Below are positions 8,873-17,756 of a stretch of 64,000 nt of DNA, piece by piece (position 1 is the stretch's first letter; every line of letters begins with the position of its first letter). The notes beneath the pieces were generated by a model. It saw nothing but the letters and a program-made list of their open reading frames with translations, did not search any database and had not been told where the DNA came from. The DNA is taken from assembly GCA_944391115.1 (NCBI GenBank), contig CALXSJ010000003.1, forward strand, positions 103,574 through 167,573, read 5' to 3'. The translations under genes were made by a program, and so were the position numbers. Origin of the DNA: an uncultured Victivallales bacterium (GTDB lineage: Bacteria > Verrucomicrobiota > Lentisphaeria > Victivallales > UBA1829).

Positions 8873-9885
8873 TTTGCCTGTTGTTCCTTTTCCCGCGGAG
8901 CATCCGCCTTGACAATGAAATCCCGGACCATGGAACGCGTGCCGAAGCCATAGCGGTAATGATCCCCCAGACGGGGAAGGGCGGAGACCAGCATGAAGAG
9001 ACGTTTCCAGCGCGGTTTCTTCAAGAGTTCCGCGCGCCAGGAGAAATAACGGGAATATTGTATCAGCAGCTTCCGGTTGGGATTTTCCGGATAACTTTCT
9101 GTGAAACGGACGAAATCCCTCAGGAGATCGGCAATGTAGAAAACATCATCGGACGTTTTCCATATTTCATGAAAGCGATGGAGCAGATTTTTCTTTATTT
9201 TCTGCACACAGGGAGTGGAGGTGTTCTGTGCATGCATCCGGTATTTGGTCAGCGGCCGGTCCACATAGCGAAGCACGCCGAGAAGTCCTGCGCTGTGTTC
9301 CAGCCAGAGGTCATGTGCCCGATAGCTTTCCGGAATCCGGGTAAATACCGGCAGATAACTTCTCTTCATTGCCATGTTGTGTCCGGAAAAGCCGATGGAC
9401 TGGTTTAAAAGGGGGAAAAAACCTTTTCCCTCATTAATCCGTTTCATTTTTGTCTGGAAATCGCTGATGCCGTCCAGAAGTGTTTCATGCAGCGGATTCA
9501 GCTCCGCGTCGACCATCTCGCTGTTGCATACGGCAACCCGGGATGCCGGATCATTCTCCAGAATCCCGGAAAGGATTTCGATTTTTTCCGGATGCCAGAC
9601 ATCGTCCTGATCGGAGAAGAAGATGATATCTCCTTCGGCTTCCTGCGCAAGATGGACGAAATTCTTTACAAACCCCAGCCGTTCCGGGTTCCGGATATAC
9701 CGGAGTGTCCCCGGATATTGATCCCGGAGCGATTCCACGACCTGATGCGTGGCGTCATTCCGGGAGTCGTCTCCGATCAGGATTTCATCCGGGAGACGAG
9801 TCTGGCGGAAAATGCTCTCCAGCTGTTCCCCGATGTATTTTTCGCCATGATAGGCGGCAAGCACGACAGATATTTTAGGAGTCAT
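8869..9885 (-). CDS. Glycosyltransferase family 2 (third GT2 of the operon)
   Basis: A GT-A fold inverting glycosyltransferase of about 338 residues. The N-terminus reads TPKISVVLAAYHGEKYIGEQ, the catalytic-site motif ILIGDDSRNDAT follows, and the metal-binding DXD-like site appears as FFSDQDDVWHPEK. This resembles the rhamnosyl/galactofuranosyl branch of GT2, but donor and acceptor are unknown. It is similar over the first 110 residues to the gene just upstream (both have ILIGDDS and SDQDD/CDQDD), indicating duplication. I take the ATG at 9885, which overlaps the upstream stop by 11 bases; in-frame ATGs at 9903 and 9927 are alternatives. Confidence 0.86.
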   Translation of the reverse strand: MTPKISVVLAAYHGEKYIGEQLESIFRQTRLPDEILIGDDSRNDATHQVVESLRDQYPGTLRYIRNPERLGFVKNFVHLAQEAEGDIIFFSDQDDVWHPEKIEILSGILENDPASRVAVCNSEMVDAELNPLHETLLDGISDFQTKMKRINEGKGFFPLLNQSIGFSGHNMAMKRSYLPVFTRIPESYRAHDLWLEHSAGLLGVLRYVDRPLTKYRMHAQNTSTPCVQKIKKNLLHRFHEIWKTSDDVFYIADLLRDFVRFTESYPENPNRKLLIQYSRYFSWRAELLKKPRWKRLFMLVSALPRLGDHYRYGFGTRSMVRDFIVKADAPREKEQQAK

Positions 9886-10897
9886 AATCAGGATCACTTT
9901 CATGAATTTGGTGACAGATGAAATCATGAAGCATGGTTTTCATCCCGCTGCAATATTGAAAATAACGGAAGAAGTCAGTGGAGGAAAAACAGAAAGGCCG
10001 CAGATACAGAGGGGAAGAAAGAGCCTTTCTCCGTTTGTCAAAAAAACGGATCAGATCGGACAGGTATCGGGAATTTTCCGGAATATCTCCATAATGCTCC
10101 CCGAGACGGGATTGCAGAAAATCGCGCAGAGCGCACATCCTCCGTGTGAATTCATGCAGTTTCTTTGCGTGTGTCAGACCGTCCCTGGGATCATACTTCT
10201 GAATAGTTTTCCGCTTGTCGAAAAGCTTTGACACATTTCGCTCGTGTCGCCGGTAAAGAGTCAGCGCCTCCGGCAGACAGCGTATCCGCTCCATATAAGA
10301 GGTCAGATATTTTAAATGCTGGTCATGATACGTGGCTGCCTCGCTCTTGAAGGGGAAAATGTTGTATCCCAGCGGCTTTTTCAGCGCGATATCATGTCCG
10401 GCGACAGGAATATCCCTCATGACGACAAGAGGAAACGCCTTCCCCCGGTTGATCCGGCGTATGTCATTGGATGTCAGTCCATAACGTTCAAACATCGTAA
10501 ATCCGAGCGGATGAAGAAACTGATCGGTACATGCGCTGTCGCAGAAAAGCAGATCACAGGTTGGAGCCGATTCCAGGAATTGACTCATTTTCTCGATTTT
10601 TTCCGGCAGCCAGATGTCATCCTGGTCACAAAGGAAAACAATGTTTCCCCGCGCTTCACGGTATAAATTCTCAAAATTGGTGCTGAATCCTTTTCTGTCC
10701 GGATTGCGGATATACCGCAGTTCGCCGTGATATCGTCCGCGGATTGCGTCAATTGCGCGGAATGTTGCATCGTCTGCGGAATCGTCTCCGATCAGAATCT
10801 CATCCGGGACACGGGTCTGGCAAAACAGGCTCTCCAGCTGTTCCGCAATGTATTTTTCTCCGCTGCAGGCGGCAATGGCAACAGTGACAAGACTCAC
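9875..10897 (-). CDS. Glycosyltransferase family 2 (second GT2 of the operon)
   Basis: A GT2 enzyme of about 340 residues with SLVTVAIAACSGEKYIAEQL at the start, ILIGDDSADDAT as nucleotide-binding motif and FLCDQDDIWLPEK as the metal site. It is a paralogue of the following gene. The start is most likely the GTG at 10897: an AAGGAG site lies eight bases upstream and the GTGA overlaps the upstream TGA by four bases. An in-frame start six codons earlier would place the ribosome site inside the gene. It should transfer one sugar of the repeat unit at the cytoplasmic face of the membrane. Confidence 0.86.
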   Translation of the reverse strand: MSLVTVAIAACSGEKYIAEQLESLFCQTRVPDEILIGDDSADDATFRAIDAIRGRYHGELRYIRNPDRKGFSTNFENLYREARGNIVFLCDQDDIWLPEKIEKMSQFLESAPTCDLLFCDSACTDQFLHPLGFTMFERYGLTSNDIRRINRGKAFPLVVMRDIPVAGHDIALKKPLGYNIFPFKSEAATYHDQHLKYLTSYMERIRCLPEALTLYRRHERNVSKLFDKRKTIQKYDPRDGLTHAKKLHEFTRRMCALRDFLQSRLGEHYGDIPENSRYLSDLIRFFDKRRKALSSPLYLRPFCFSSTDFFRYFQYCSGMKTMLHDFICHQIHESDPDYDS

Positions 10898-11946
10898 GGT
10901 AAAGGCTCCTTGCACATCAGGCGGGATATAGTTTTCCGAATTCCCTCTTCTTTCATGCCCATGCGGGCGATTATGCGGCCCAGCCGTTCCAGAAGGCTGT
11001 GGGGCGGGGATTTGAAATAATTCAGAGCCAGCATTCGCTCGAAACGATCCGGGAAACGATTCCAGAACCAGATCAGAGATGTTTCGTCACGGGTCGCAAG
11101 AAAACAGGAGAGCATCCGGTTCAAATACTTCAGATAAGTTTCCTCCCAGAGCTCCGTTTCTTTTTTCCGGCCGGCGAAGAGTTGGAAAACGGCGTCATAA
11201 AAAGCCAGTTCAGGCTCTTTGTATTTTTGGAAAAAAGCAGCTTCCTGTTTTTCCAGAGAAGAATACATTCCGCCGTCATGTTTCCGGTAAACAGACATGA
11301 CATCCGGCAGATAACCGATCTTTCCCTCTTTTGCGTGAAGCAGGTGCAGATACCAGTCTCCGGGGCAGATGCCCCGGGGATAGATTTTCCGGAACGTGTC
11401 GCCATAATATTTCCAGCGGTACACGGCGGATGCGGTCGTCAGTGCATTGCAGTGCAGCATGTATTTCAGCGGGATGCATCCTTTTCGGGAAAAGCGCGCA
11501 TGAAATCCCGGTTCCGGATAAATTATTTCATGCCGGGCGGAAGACATCCCGTCATGAAGGATTGCGCCTGGATGAGCGCACATGGAAAAGTCCGGATGGG
11601 TCTCCAGGAAATTCACCTGTTTCTGCAGTTTCAGCGGATCTGTCCAGTAATCGTCTCCCTCGCATACCGCCGCATATTTTCCCGTGACACGGGAAAAGGT
11701 GTCAACCCCGTTGGCTACCGCCCCGATCCGCTGCTGGTGGAAAACTGGTTTGACGATTGCCGGATGTGCCGCGGCATACTCCGCAATCGTTTTTCCCGTA
11801 CTGTCTGTGGATGCGTCATCCGAAATCAGGAGTTCAAAGGGAAAATCCGTTTTCTGCGCCAGAATGCCGTCCAGACATTGCGCGATGAAGCGTTCCTGCT
11901 GACAGCAGATGACGACTACGGAAAGAAATGGAGTTCCTGTTTTCAT
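10894..11946 (-). CDS. Glycosyltransferase family 2 (first GT2 of the operon)
   Basis: A 350-residue GT2 protein. It starts LSVVVICCQQERFIAQCLDG, then LLISDDASTDSTGK as nucleotide-binding motif and CEGDDYWTDPLKLQKQ as the DXD-like site, which places it with the O-antigen glycosyltransferases of the GDDYW type. It differs clearly from the two GT2 genes that follow, so it probably adds a different sugar. It overlaps the acyltransferase gene upstream by four bases and the next GT2 gene by four bases, which shows a single tightly coupled transcript. Confidence 0.87.
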   Translation of the reverse strand: MKTGTPFLSVVVICCQQERFIAQCLDGILAQKTDFPFELLISDDASTDSTGKTIAEYAAAHPAIVKPVFHQQRIGAVANGVDTFSRVTGKYAAVCEGDDYWTDPLKLQKQVNFLETHPDFSMCAHPGAILHDGMSSARHEIIYPEPGFHARFSRKGCIPLKYMLHCNALTTASAVYRWKYYGDTFRKIYPRGICPGDWYLHLLHAKEGKIGYLPDVMSVYRKHDGGMYSSLEKQEAAFFQKYKEPELAFYDAVFQLFAGRKKETELWEETYLKYLNRMLSCFLATRDETSLIWFWNRFPDRFERMLALNYFKSPPHSLLERLGRIIARMGMKEEGIRKTISRLMCKEPLP

Positions 11947-12608
11947 GATTGTTTATGAAATACGGTTTTTGACAGATTGTCCCTGATTTTTCTGGCCGGA
12001 TTGCCCGCGACAACAGAATTGGCTTCCACATCACTGGTGACAACGGCTCCCATTCCGACAATGCAGTCCGTTCCTATGCTGACATGATCCCGGATCGCTG
12101 TCGCCAGACCGATATAGCAGTTGTCGCCGACGGAAACCGCACCGCCCAGCACGGTGCGGTGCGACAGAACCGAATTCCTGCCGATTCTGTCGTCATGAGT
12201 CAGAACAATGCCGGTCTGAAGAACCGTATTTTCTCCGATTGTCACTCCCGGAAGAAGAATTGAGCCTGGAAAAATCAGACAGCCCGCCCCAATCTCAATA
12301 TCGGAAGATTGCTGCAAATCGGGAGAGATCAGTCGGCCCAGACGATAATGCGCGGCGGCAATTTTTTCCGCCAGAATTTTCCGCTGTGCAGGCTCGCCCA
12401 CGGCTATGACGACATGCGTATCCTCCGGAGAATATTTTTCTGCGAAATCATCGAACGGACACATTGCGCGGGAACAGAAATATCCCGCCGGCTTTGTATC
12501 GTCAATCCAGAGCAGTTCCGAATAAGGTGAGAAATGCCGCATAACGGTTTCTGCCAGAAAACAGACTTCCCTTCCAAGTCCGCCGGATCCGTAAATGGCA
12601 AGTCTCAT
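11943..12608 (-). CDS. NeuD/PglD-like sugar O- or N-acyltransferase
   Basis: A 221-residue acyltransferase of the NeuD/PglD family. The N-terminus RLAIYGSGGLGREVCFLAE is the Rossmann-like sugar-nucleotide domain, followed by a left-handed beta-helix of hexapeptide repeats (IGAGCLIFPGSILLPGV, IGENTVLQTG, VSVGDNCYIGLATAI, IGTDCIVGMGAVV) ending VVAGNPARKI. Family members acetylate an amino sugar made by a DegT-type aminotransferase such as the one in this operon, so the pair plausibly makes an N-acetylated 4-amino-6-deoxy sugar. The start at 12608 is chosen because GGAGAG lies upstream; a longer frame would run into the radical SAM gene. Confidence 0.88.
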   Translation of the reverse strand: MRLAIYGSGGLGREVCFLAETVMRHFSPYSELLWIDDTKPAGYFCSRAMCPFDDFAEKYSPEDTHVVIAVGEPAQRKILAEKIAAAHYRLGRLISPDLQQSSDIEIGAGCLIFPGSILLPGVTIGENTVLQTGIVLTHDDRIGRNSVLSHRTVLGGAVSVGDNCYIGLATAIRDHVSIGTDCIVGMGAVVTSDVEANSVVAGNPARKIRDNLSKTVFHKQS

Positions 12609-12628
12609 ATTGCTTCTCTCCGATTCAT

Positions 12629-13939
12629 TCATTTGATTCTTCTTCTTGATTCCAGCGGGATGACCGGACAGCATTTCATGCAGTCCCGGTAGTCTCCGGA
12701 CAACATCCGCTTGCGGGCCAGCCGTATTTCCGGAGCATTGAACAGCTGTTCCCAGTCCACCGCATCATTCCGGATGTAATCCTGCAGGCGGACCATATCC
12801 TTTGTCTGCCAGCCGCAGAACTGAATGCCGCCGGAAAGAGACAAGTCGATCTGTTTCCAGGCATGTGCACAGACTTCTTTCCCGTCAATGGATGTTAGCT
12901 GCGATAACAATCTGCTATTCTCAATGAGTGTAAAAGATTTTTTCCCGAATGTCTGCCGAAATTTTTCACATTCCCGGTGTTCTCCGGACACAGAACGGTT
13001 TTCGGCTAAGTCATAGATATCCTGATACTGTTTTCGTATCTCCGTCACAGGGATATTTGAGACAATTTCCTTTGCGGACAAGACTTCTCCCCATGGTGCG
13101 TATAAGTCATGCTGAATAAGAAAGTGGTCTTGCAGAAGGAGTCTGATCTTCTCAATTTCAATCAGGAGATCATGCAGTTCTTTGTTCCGGAAGAATTCCA
13201 GTCCTACAGGAGACTCGGACACTTCAAAAAAGAACTGGCAGGAGCCGGCTTTCATCTTCAACGCCATCCGGATGAAATCAATGGCCTCATGCATGGTTCC
13301 CGTGCTGACAACCATGCTGAAACACGGCGCAAAACAAAGCATTCCCTTCTGCTCCAGAAGCTGAATGAAGTCATGGACATTCTGCCGTGACAGACGATAA
13401 GCGTTTTTTCCTCCGGGGGCGTCTTTCTCCCAGACCGCGTTCAGAAAGGTTTCTTCTGAAACCGCATTCAGAGAAAAAGAGGTTCGGAACAGGTGATCTG
13501 CTGCGAGCTTCTGCCATTTGAAATCGAATCCGATTCCGTTGGATTCCGTTGCGATAGTCGCTTTCGGGTATTTCTCCGCAATTTCGGAAAACAGTGCAAA
13601 GGCCCCGGGAGCCATAATGAACTCGCCATGAGTAAAAGAAATAACCTTGGCTTTTTCATAGAGCGGTGCACAGTAGTCATGAATCCATCTGGGATCCATA
13701 TCTTCATTCGGCGTCGCGGAACAACGTAAGGCGCAGAATTTGCATTTTGAATTGCAGCGGTTCGATATCCGGATCCGGACAATCAGATCTTCCAGATCGG
13801 AAAAGAGGAATGGCGAATGCAGGAATGGCCTCCGGCAGAATACATTGATTTTACCGGCAAGCTGCCGCAGGAAAAGTCTTGGATGTTCAATGCCGGTGAT
13901 CCCGCGGATTGTTTTTTTCAAGAAGCTTTTTATACTCAT
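12629..13939 (-). CDS. Radical SAM/SPASM-domain protein in the polysaccharide operon
   Basis: A 436-residue radical S-adenosylmethionine enzyme. The cluster motif CNSKCKFC (Cys62, Cys66, Cys69) would hold the 4Fe-4S cluster that cleaves SAM. A C-terminal cysteine-rich segment (KEVCAHAWKQ, IQFCGWQTK, DYRDCMKCCP) resembles a SPASM domain with auxiliary clusters. It lies between the DegT aminotransferase and the acyltransferase and shares their transcript, so it may modify a sugar or a lipid-linked glycan. The reaction is unknown; SPASM enzymes in other settings modify peptides or remove C-H hydrogens from sugars. An AAGGA site supports the ATG at 13939. Confidence 0.85.
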   Translation of the reverse strand: MSIKSFLKKTIRGITGIEHPRLFLRQLAGKINVFCRRPFLHSPFLFSDLEDLIVRIRISNRCNSKCKFCALRCSATPNEDMDPRWIHDYCAPLYEKAKVISFTHGEFIMAPGAFALFSEIAEKYPKATIATESNGIGFDFKWQKLAADHLFRTSFSLNAVSEETFLNAVWEKDAPGGKNAYRLSRQNVHDFIQLLEQKGMLCFAPCFSMVVSTGTMHEAIDFIRMALKMKAGSCQFFFEVSESPVGLEFFRNKELHDLLIEIEKIRLLLQDHFLIQHDLYAPWGEVLSAKEIVSNIPVTEIRKQYQDIYDLAENRSVSGEHRECEKFRQTFGKKSFTLIENSRLLSQLTSIDGKEVCAHAWKQIDLSLSGGIQFCGWQTKDMVRLQDYIRNDAVDWEQLFNAPEIRLARKRMLSGDYRDCMKCCPVIPLESRRRIK

Positions 13940-13974
13940 TCTTCCATCCTTTCATGAGACCCGACTAAGTGTTG

Positions 13975-15042
13975 TCATAGTTCCCGGCAAATTCGTTCCA
14001 CCAGTTCCCGATCCATTTCCGGAAACAGCGGCAGACAGGCGATTCTAGAAGCGATATCCTCCGAGACCGGACAGGACGCCCGGCAGTTCAGATAGGGCAG
14101 TCTGTTCAGAGAGGGATAAAAATATCTGCGCGGGAAGATCTGTTTTTCCGCAAGACGTTCAAACGCATGAAGCAGCGCCTGCTCGGAAGGGAACAGAACC
14201 GGATAATAGCCGTAATTGCCGGAAAGCCCTTTCTGCGGGGCCGGACGGACAATTGCATCGGGAAGCATTTCGTCATACCAGCGGGATACGGTTTTCCGCG
14301 CTTCCAGGTTCCTTTCGAAATATTTCAGGTTGCAGAGCCCCATGGCGGCATGGAATTCGCTGTTTTTCGCATTGATTCCCAACTGGATGTGGTTGTCGTA
14401 ATGGTGGCCGAAACGCCGGGCGAGATCCATGGCGTGGCAGTGTTCATCGCAATGGAGAACGCAGCCGCCCCCTTCGACGGTGTGGAACACCTTGGTCGCA
14501 TGGAAACTGCATGCCGCGATATCTCCGTAGGAAAGCAGGGAGCGTCCGCGGTAGATGCATCCGAATGCATGTGCGGCGTCATAGATCACCGGAATATGGT
14601 GCCGCTTCGCGACCGCTTCTATCTGCTCCGTATCGCAGGCGAAACCGAAAACATGGGTCGCGAGGATGGCCCTGGTGTTCTTTGTGACGAGAGGCTCAAT
14701 GGCGGCGGGATCCATGCAGAAATGTTCCGGTTCTATATCCGCATAGACCGGCTGGCAGCGTTCCCAGAGCACCGCAGAAGTTGTCGCCACATAGGAAAAA
14801 GGCGTCGTGATGACTTCCCCCCCGTCGATTCCGAGAACATGGAGCGCAAGCTGCAGAGCCAGTGTGCCGTTGCTCAAATACAGAAAATGGGGAACCTGCA
14901 GATACTCTGCAATTTTTCTTTCCAGTTCCTGTACCAGTTCTCCCTGATTTGTCAGAATCCGGGACTGCCATATCCTGTTCAGCAGAAGAAGATATTCATC
15001 CTTCGGCGGAAGAAAAGCTTTTGTAACGTAAACTGGAACCAT
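13975..15042 (-). CDS. DegT/DnrJ/EryC1-family sugar aminotransferase
   Basis: A PLP-dependent nucleotide-sugar aminotransferase of about 355 residues. Lys184 in SFHATKVFHTVEGGG is the predicted PLP lysine, and DAAHAFG near residue 155 carries the aspartate that contacts the cofactor. The early YLSNGTLALQLAL segment binds the phosphate. The pattern resembles the VioA-like group, which makes dTDP-4-amino-4,6-dideoxyglucose, but substrate choice cannot be fixed by eye. I start at the ATG at 15042 (MVPVYVTKAFL), because a longer in-frame extension overlaps the end of the epimerase gene. It probably supplies the amino sugar acylated by the NeuD-like enzyme downstream. Confidence 0.88.
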   Translation of the reverse strand: MVPVYVTKAFLPPKDEYLLLLNRIWQSRILTNQGELVQELERKIAEYLQVPHFLYLSNGTLALQLALHVLGIDGGEVITTPFSYVATTSAVLWERCQPVYADIEPEHFCMDPAAIEPLVTKNTRAILATHVFGFACDTEQIEAVAKRHHIPVIYDAAHAFGCIYRGRSLLSYGDIAACSFHATKVFHTVEGGGCVLHCDEHCHAMDLARRFGHHYDNHIQLGINAKNSEFHAAMGLCNLKYFERNLEARKTVSRWYDEMLPDAIVRPAPQKGLSGNYGYYPVLFPSEQALLHAFERLAEKQIFPRRYFYPSLNRLPYLNCRASCPVSEDIASRIACLPLFPEMDRELVERICREL

Positions 15043-15061
15043 ATGATATCTGCTTTTGTTG

Positions 15062-16075
15062 TTACTTGCTGTAGAACTTGCGGTACCAGGCAACAAAATT
15101 GCCGACACCTTCCTCTAACGGCGTGGAGGGCGAAAATCCATAATCACGCTTCAGTTTTGCGGTATCCGCCCAGGTGCGGTACATGTCGCCGGGCTGAAGC
15201 GGAAGAAGATCCAGCTGGGCCGTCTTTCCCGTCGCTTTTTCAAGGGCGTGAACAAAGTCCATAAGCCCGACAGGATGGCCGTTGCCTATGTTGTAAACCC
15301 GGAACGGAACCTGATCCGCCTTGCAGAGCGGCTTTTGCAGAACGCGCACGACCCCTTCCACAATGTCGCCGATGTAGGTGAAATCCCGCTGCATGTCTCC
15401 GTGGTTGTAAAGCGGAATCGGTTTCCCTTCCAGAATGGCTCTGGTAAAACGGAAGAGCGCCATGTCCGGGCGTCCCCAGGGACCGTAAACCGTGAAGAAA
15501 CGCAGTCCCGTGGAGACCAGTCCGAACAGCGATGCGTAGGAGGAAACCATCAGCTCGCTGCTCTTTTTCGTCGCGGCATACAGACTGACCGGATTCGCCT
15601 GCGGATCATCCTCGGAAAACGGAATATTGGGGGAACTCCCGTAGACACTGGAGCTGGAGGCGAAGACAAAATGCTCCACGGGATTTTCGCGGCATCCTTC
15701 CAGAATATTGAAAAAGCCGTCGATATTGCTCTGAATGTAGACGGACGGATTTTCCACGCTGTAGCGCACCCCCGCCTGGGCGGCCAGATGGCACACCCCG
15801 TCAAAACGCTCCCTGTGAAACAGTTTGACAATGGATGCCGCGTCTTCCAGGCTCATCTGGCAGAACCTGCCTCCGGAAGGCGCGGAAAGCATCCGTCCGT
15901 AAGCGATTGATTCCGGCTCGAAACCGCAGTCTTTCAGACGGGCCAGCTTGAGATTCACGTCGTAATAATTGTTGAGGTTGTCAATCCCGAGCACGTCATA
16001 GCCCATGGAGACAAGCCGCTTGTAAAGATGATGACCGATGAAGCCGGCCGCGCCTGTCACAAGAATTTTCTGCAT
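15062..16075 (-). CDS. NAD-dependent epimerase, UDP-glucuronate 4-epimerase-like
   Basis: A 337-residue extended short-chain dehydrogenase. The NAD-binding GAAGFIG loop is at residues 8-14, and the catalytic pair is Tyr166 and Lys170 in SLYAATKK with the serine in SSSSVYG. The segment TVYGPWGRPDMALFRFT and the later DFTYIGDIVEG are characteristic of UDP-glucuronate 4-epimerases, which make UDP-galacturonate. The start is at 16075 (MQKILVTGAAG); the open frame upstream overlaps the GT4 gene and is not credible. It lies second in the polysaccharide operon and would provide uronic acid residues. Confidence 0.9.
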   Translation of the reverse strand: MQKILVTGAAGFIGHHLYKRLVSMGYDVLGIDNLNNYYDVNLKLARLKDCGFEPESIAYGRMLSAPSGGRFCQMSLEDAASIVKLFHRERFDGVCHLAAQAGVRYSVENPSVYIQSNIDGFFNILEGCRENPVEHFVFASSSSVYGSSPNIPFSEDDPQANPVSLYAATKKSSELMVSSYASLFGLVSTGLRFFTVYGPWGRPDMALFRFTRAILEGKPIPLYNHGDMQRDFTYIGDIVEGVVRVLQKPLCKADQVPFRVYNIGNGHPVGLMDFVHALEKATGKTAQLDLLPLQPGDMYRTWADTAKLKRDYGFSPSTPLEEGVGNFVAWYRKFYSK

Positions 16076-16079
16076 GAAA

Positions 16080-17180
16080 TCAACTGCCGAGTTCTGAAAA
16101 AAGTTTTTTATACTGTTTGACGACAACTTCCTCGGAATGATGCCCTTCCACATAGTTCCGGGCTTCATTCCCCAGTTTTTCCCGCAGTGCGGGATCTTCC
16201 GCCAGTCTTATAAGCCGCTGTGTGCCGGCTTGAATATCGCCTTTCGGAAAAAGCAGGCCGGTCCGTCCCTCGTGAATCACTTCCGAAGTCCCGTCCACAT
16301 CGCTTGCCAGAATCGCGAGCGATGCCGCCATTCCTTCCAGCAGAACATTGGCAAGCGGTTCCCAGTGCGCCGTGTGAAGCAGGATGTCCATGGCTCCGTA
16401 GACGGATTCCACATCTTTCCGGAATGGAAGAAACACCACGGAATCCTGGATTCCGAGTTCTCTTGTTTCCTGTTGCAGTTTTTCTTTCAGTTCTCCGTCC
16501 CCCAGCAGGAAGAATCTGAGCTCCGGAATCTGCTTCAACGCGCGTGAGGCGATGCGCAGGTAATCGCTCTGCGCTTTCTGCGGCATGAACCGTCCCGTGT
16601 TCAGCACCGCGATTGAATTGGCGTCAAGGCCCAGTTCCTTCCGCAGCCGGAGCCGTTCGGCGGCGGTGGGACGGCGGAAACGGTCCAGTTCCACGAAGTT
16701 GCGGATGATGCAAATTCTGCTGTCCGGAATGCCGCGCGCCAGCAGCTGCCTGCGGATTGCATCCGAAACCGCCAGCGCCTTTGTATTGAATGAAGTGAAC
16801 AACCGGTCCAGCCATGGAAAACTGCACCATCCGCGGACCGACATGTTTCTGGACATGTTGATCCGTTCCACGCAGGGCACATGCGCCAGCTTTGCCGCAA
16901 GAGCCAGAAAACGCGATGCGTGCAGATAGATTACATCCGGATTTTCCTGCCTGAGCTCATGGATCATGGCAAAAAGAAAAAAGGGATTCATCCTGGAAAA
17001 ATGCATGATTCTGCAGGGGATGTTCCGTTTCCTCATTTCTTTTTCCAGAGGCCCTTTCCGGAAAAGCCAGCAGGAGAAGTGAATGGACGGATCGGCAGCC
17101 ATGGCGTCGATCAGTTTCAACAGAAAGACCTGACTTCCGCCCAATTCGCCGTATGTGACCGGCACCAGTACCTTCAACAT
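16080..17180 (-). CDS. Glycosyltransferase family 4, first gene of the polysaccharide operon
   Basis: A 366-residue GT-B fold retaining glycosyltransferase. The N-terminal half has GELGGSQVFLLKLIDAM and the C-terminal half carries the family sequence of LNTGRFMPQK, FLLGDGELKEKL, VVFLPFRKDVE and then the E-x7-E-like segment EPLANVLLEGMA. These bind the nucleotide-sugar donor. It is the promoter-proximal gene of the ten-gene minus-strand operon and has a good AAGGAG site. It would act at the cytoplasmic side of the inner membrane; donor and acceptor are unknown. Confidence 0.9.
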   Translation of the reverse strand: MLKVLVPVTYGELGGSQVFLLKLIDAMAADPSIHFSCWLFRKGPLEKEMRKRNIPCRIMHFSRMNPFFLFAMIHELRQENPDVIYLHASRFLALAAKLAHVPCVERINMSRNMSVRGWCSFPWLDRLFTSFNTKALAVSDAIRRQLLARGIPDSRICIIRNFVELDRFRRPTAAERLRLRKELGLDANSIAVLNTGRFMPQKAQSDYLRIASRALKQIPELRFFLLGDGELKEKLQQETRELGIQDSVVFLPFRKDVESVYGAMDILLHTAHWEPLANVLLEGMAASLAILASDVDGTSEVIHEGRTGLLFPKGDIQAGTQRLIRLAEDPALREKLGNEARNYVEGHHSEEVVVKQYKKLFSELGS

Positions 17181-17264
17181 CCAAAACTCCTTCCTCCGGA
17201 TGGCTGTAGCGCAAGTGTCTCATCCCTCATTGCCGCTGACATGCCGTGCATCGCTTCGCCGTGG

Positions 17265-17293
17265 AATATAATCCGGATCATCTCTGAATGCAA
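17265..17293 (-). promoter_or_regulatory. Promoter of the polysaccharide operon
   Basis: On the minus strand TTGCAT (17288-17293) and TATATT (17265-17270) are separated by 17 bases. Transcription would start near 17258 and give a leader of roughly 78 bases before the GT4 start codon. Confidence 0.5.
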
Positions 17294-17479
17294 GTCCGCT
17301 GCGTCGTTTTTTTTGTGGCAAAAAGCCCTGCTTCTGACCGGAATTTTCCGGAATGACAGAGCTCTGCAATGGCGCGGAAACTGCCGCCGGTCCGTTATGA
17401 GGCGGAATCCGCGGTTCAGAGATCCCGCAGTTTCCCTGCGTTGTCTCTGGCGGTTTTCCGGAAGACGGATTCGGTAATT

Positions 17480-17740
17480 TCTTCTTCGCGGCGCAATGCG
17501 GATTGCGCGCTGGCCGATGTCGCAGAACGCAATGAAGTGTTCCGGATACCGGGCTGCAATCCGCAGAACCTCTTCATCGCTTCAAGGGGAAGCGGATGCC
17601 TCCATATTGCGGAACGGCAGAAGCGACGCGCGCCCAATGCCGAGCTCCCGAGGAGGGTCGGGGTGCATTTCCGCAGCTTTCCTATGTCGCCCTCCCGGAC
17701 GGCGGAATACGTCGTCTCCGGCATTTCTCACGTATCCCAT
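17480..17740 (-). pseudogene. Relic of an amidohydrolase-family (amidohydrolase 2-type) gene
   Basis: Between the GT4 and LacI genes is 576 bases without an intact gene. On the minus strand, from an ATG at 17740, one frame reads a weakly conserved lead, then LGIGRASLLPFRNME, an in-frame TGA (17582-17584), and then SDEEVLRIAARYPEHFIAF. The two halves match, on either side of the stop, the pattern 'GIDRAVLLPF...SNEEVLEIAAKHPDRFIPFCNI' common in amidohydrolase 2-family TIM-barrel proteins. The usual metal-binding HTH start and the rest of the barrel are missing, so this is a decayed fragment. The identification rests on a short match. The rest of 17181-17480 holds the operon promoter and nothing else I recognise. 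Confidence 0.5.
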
Positions 17741-17756
17741 GCGCTGCTTTCCGAAT

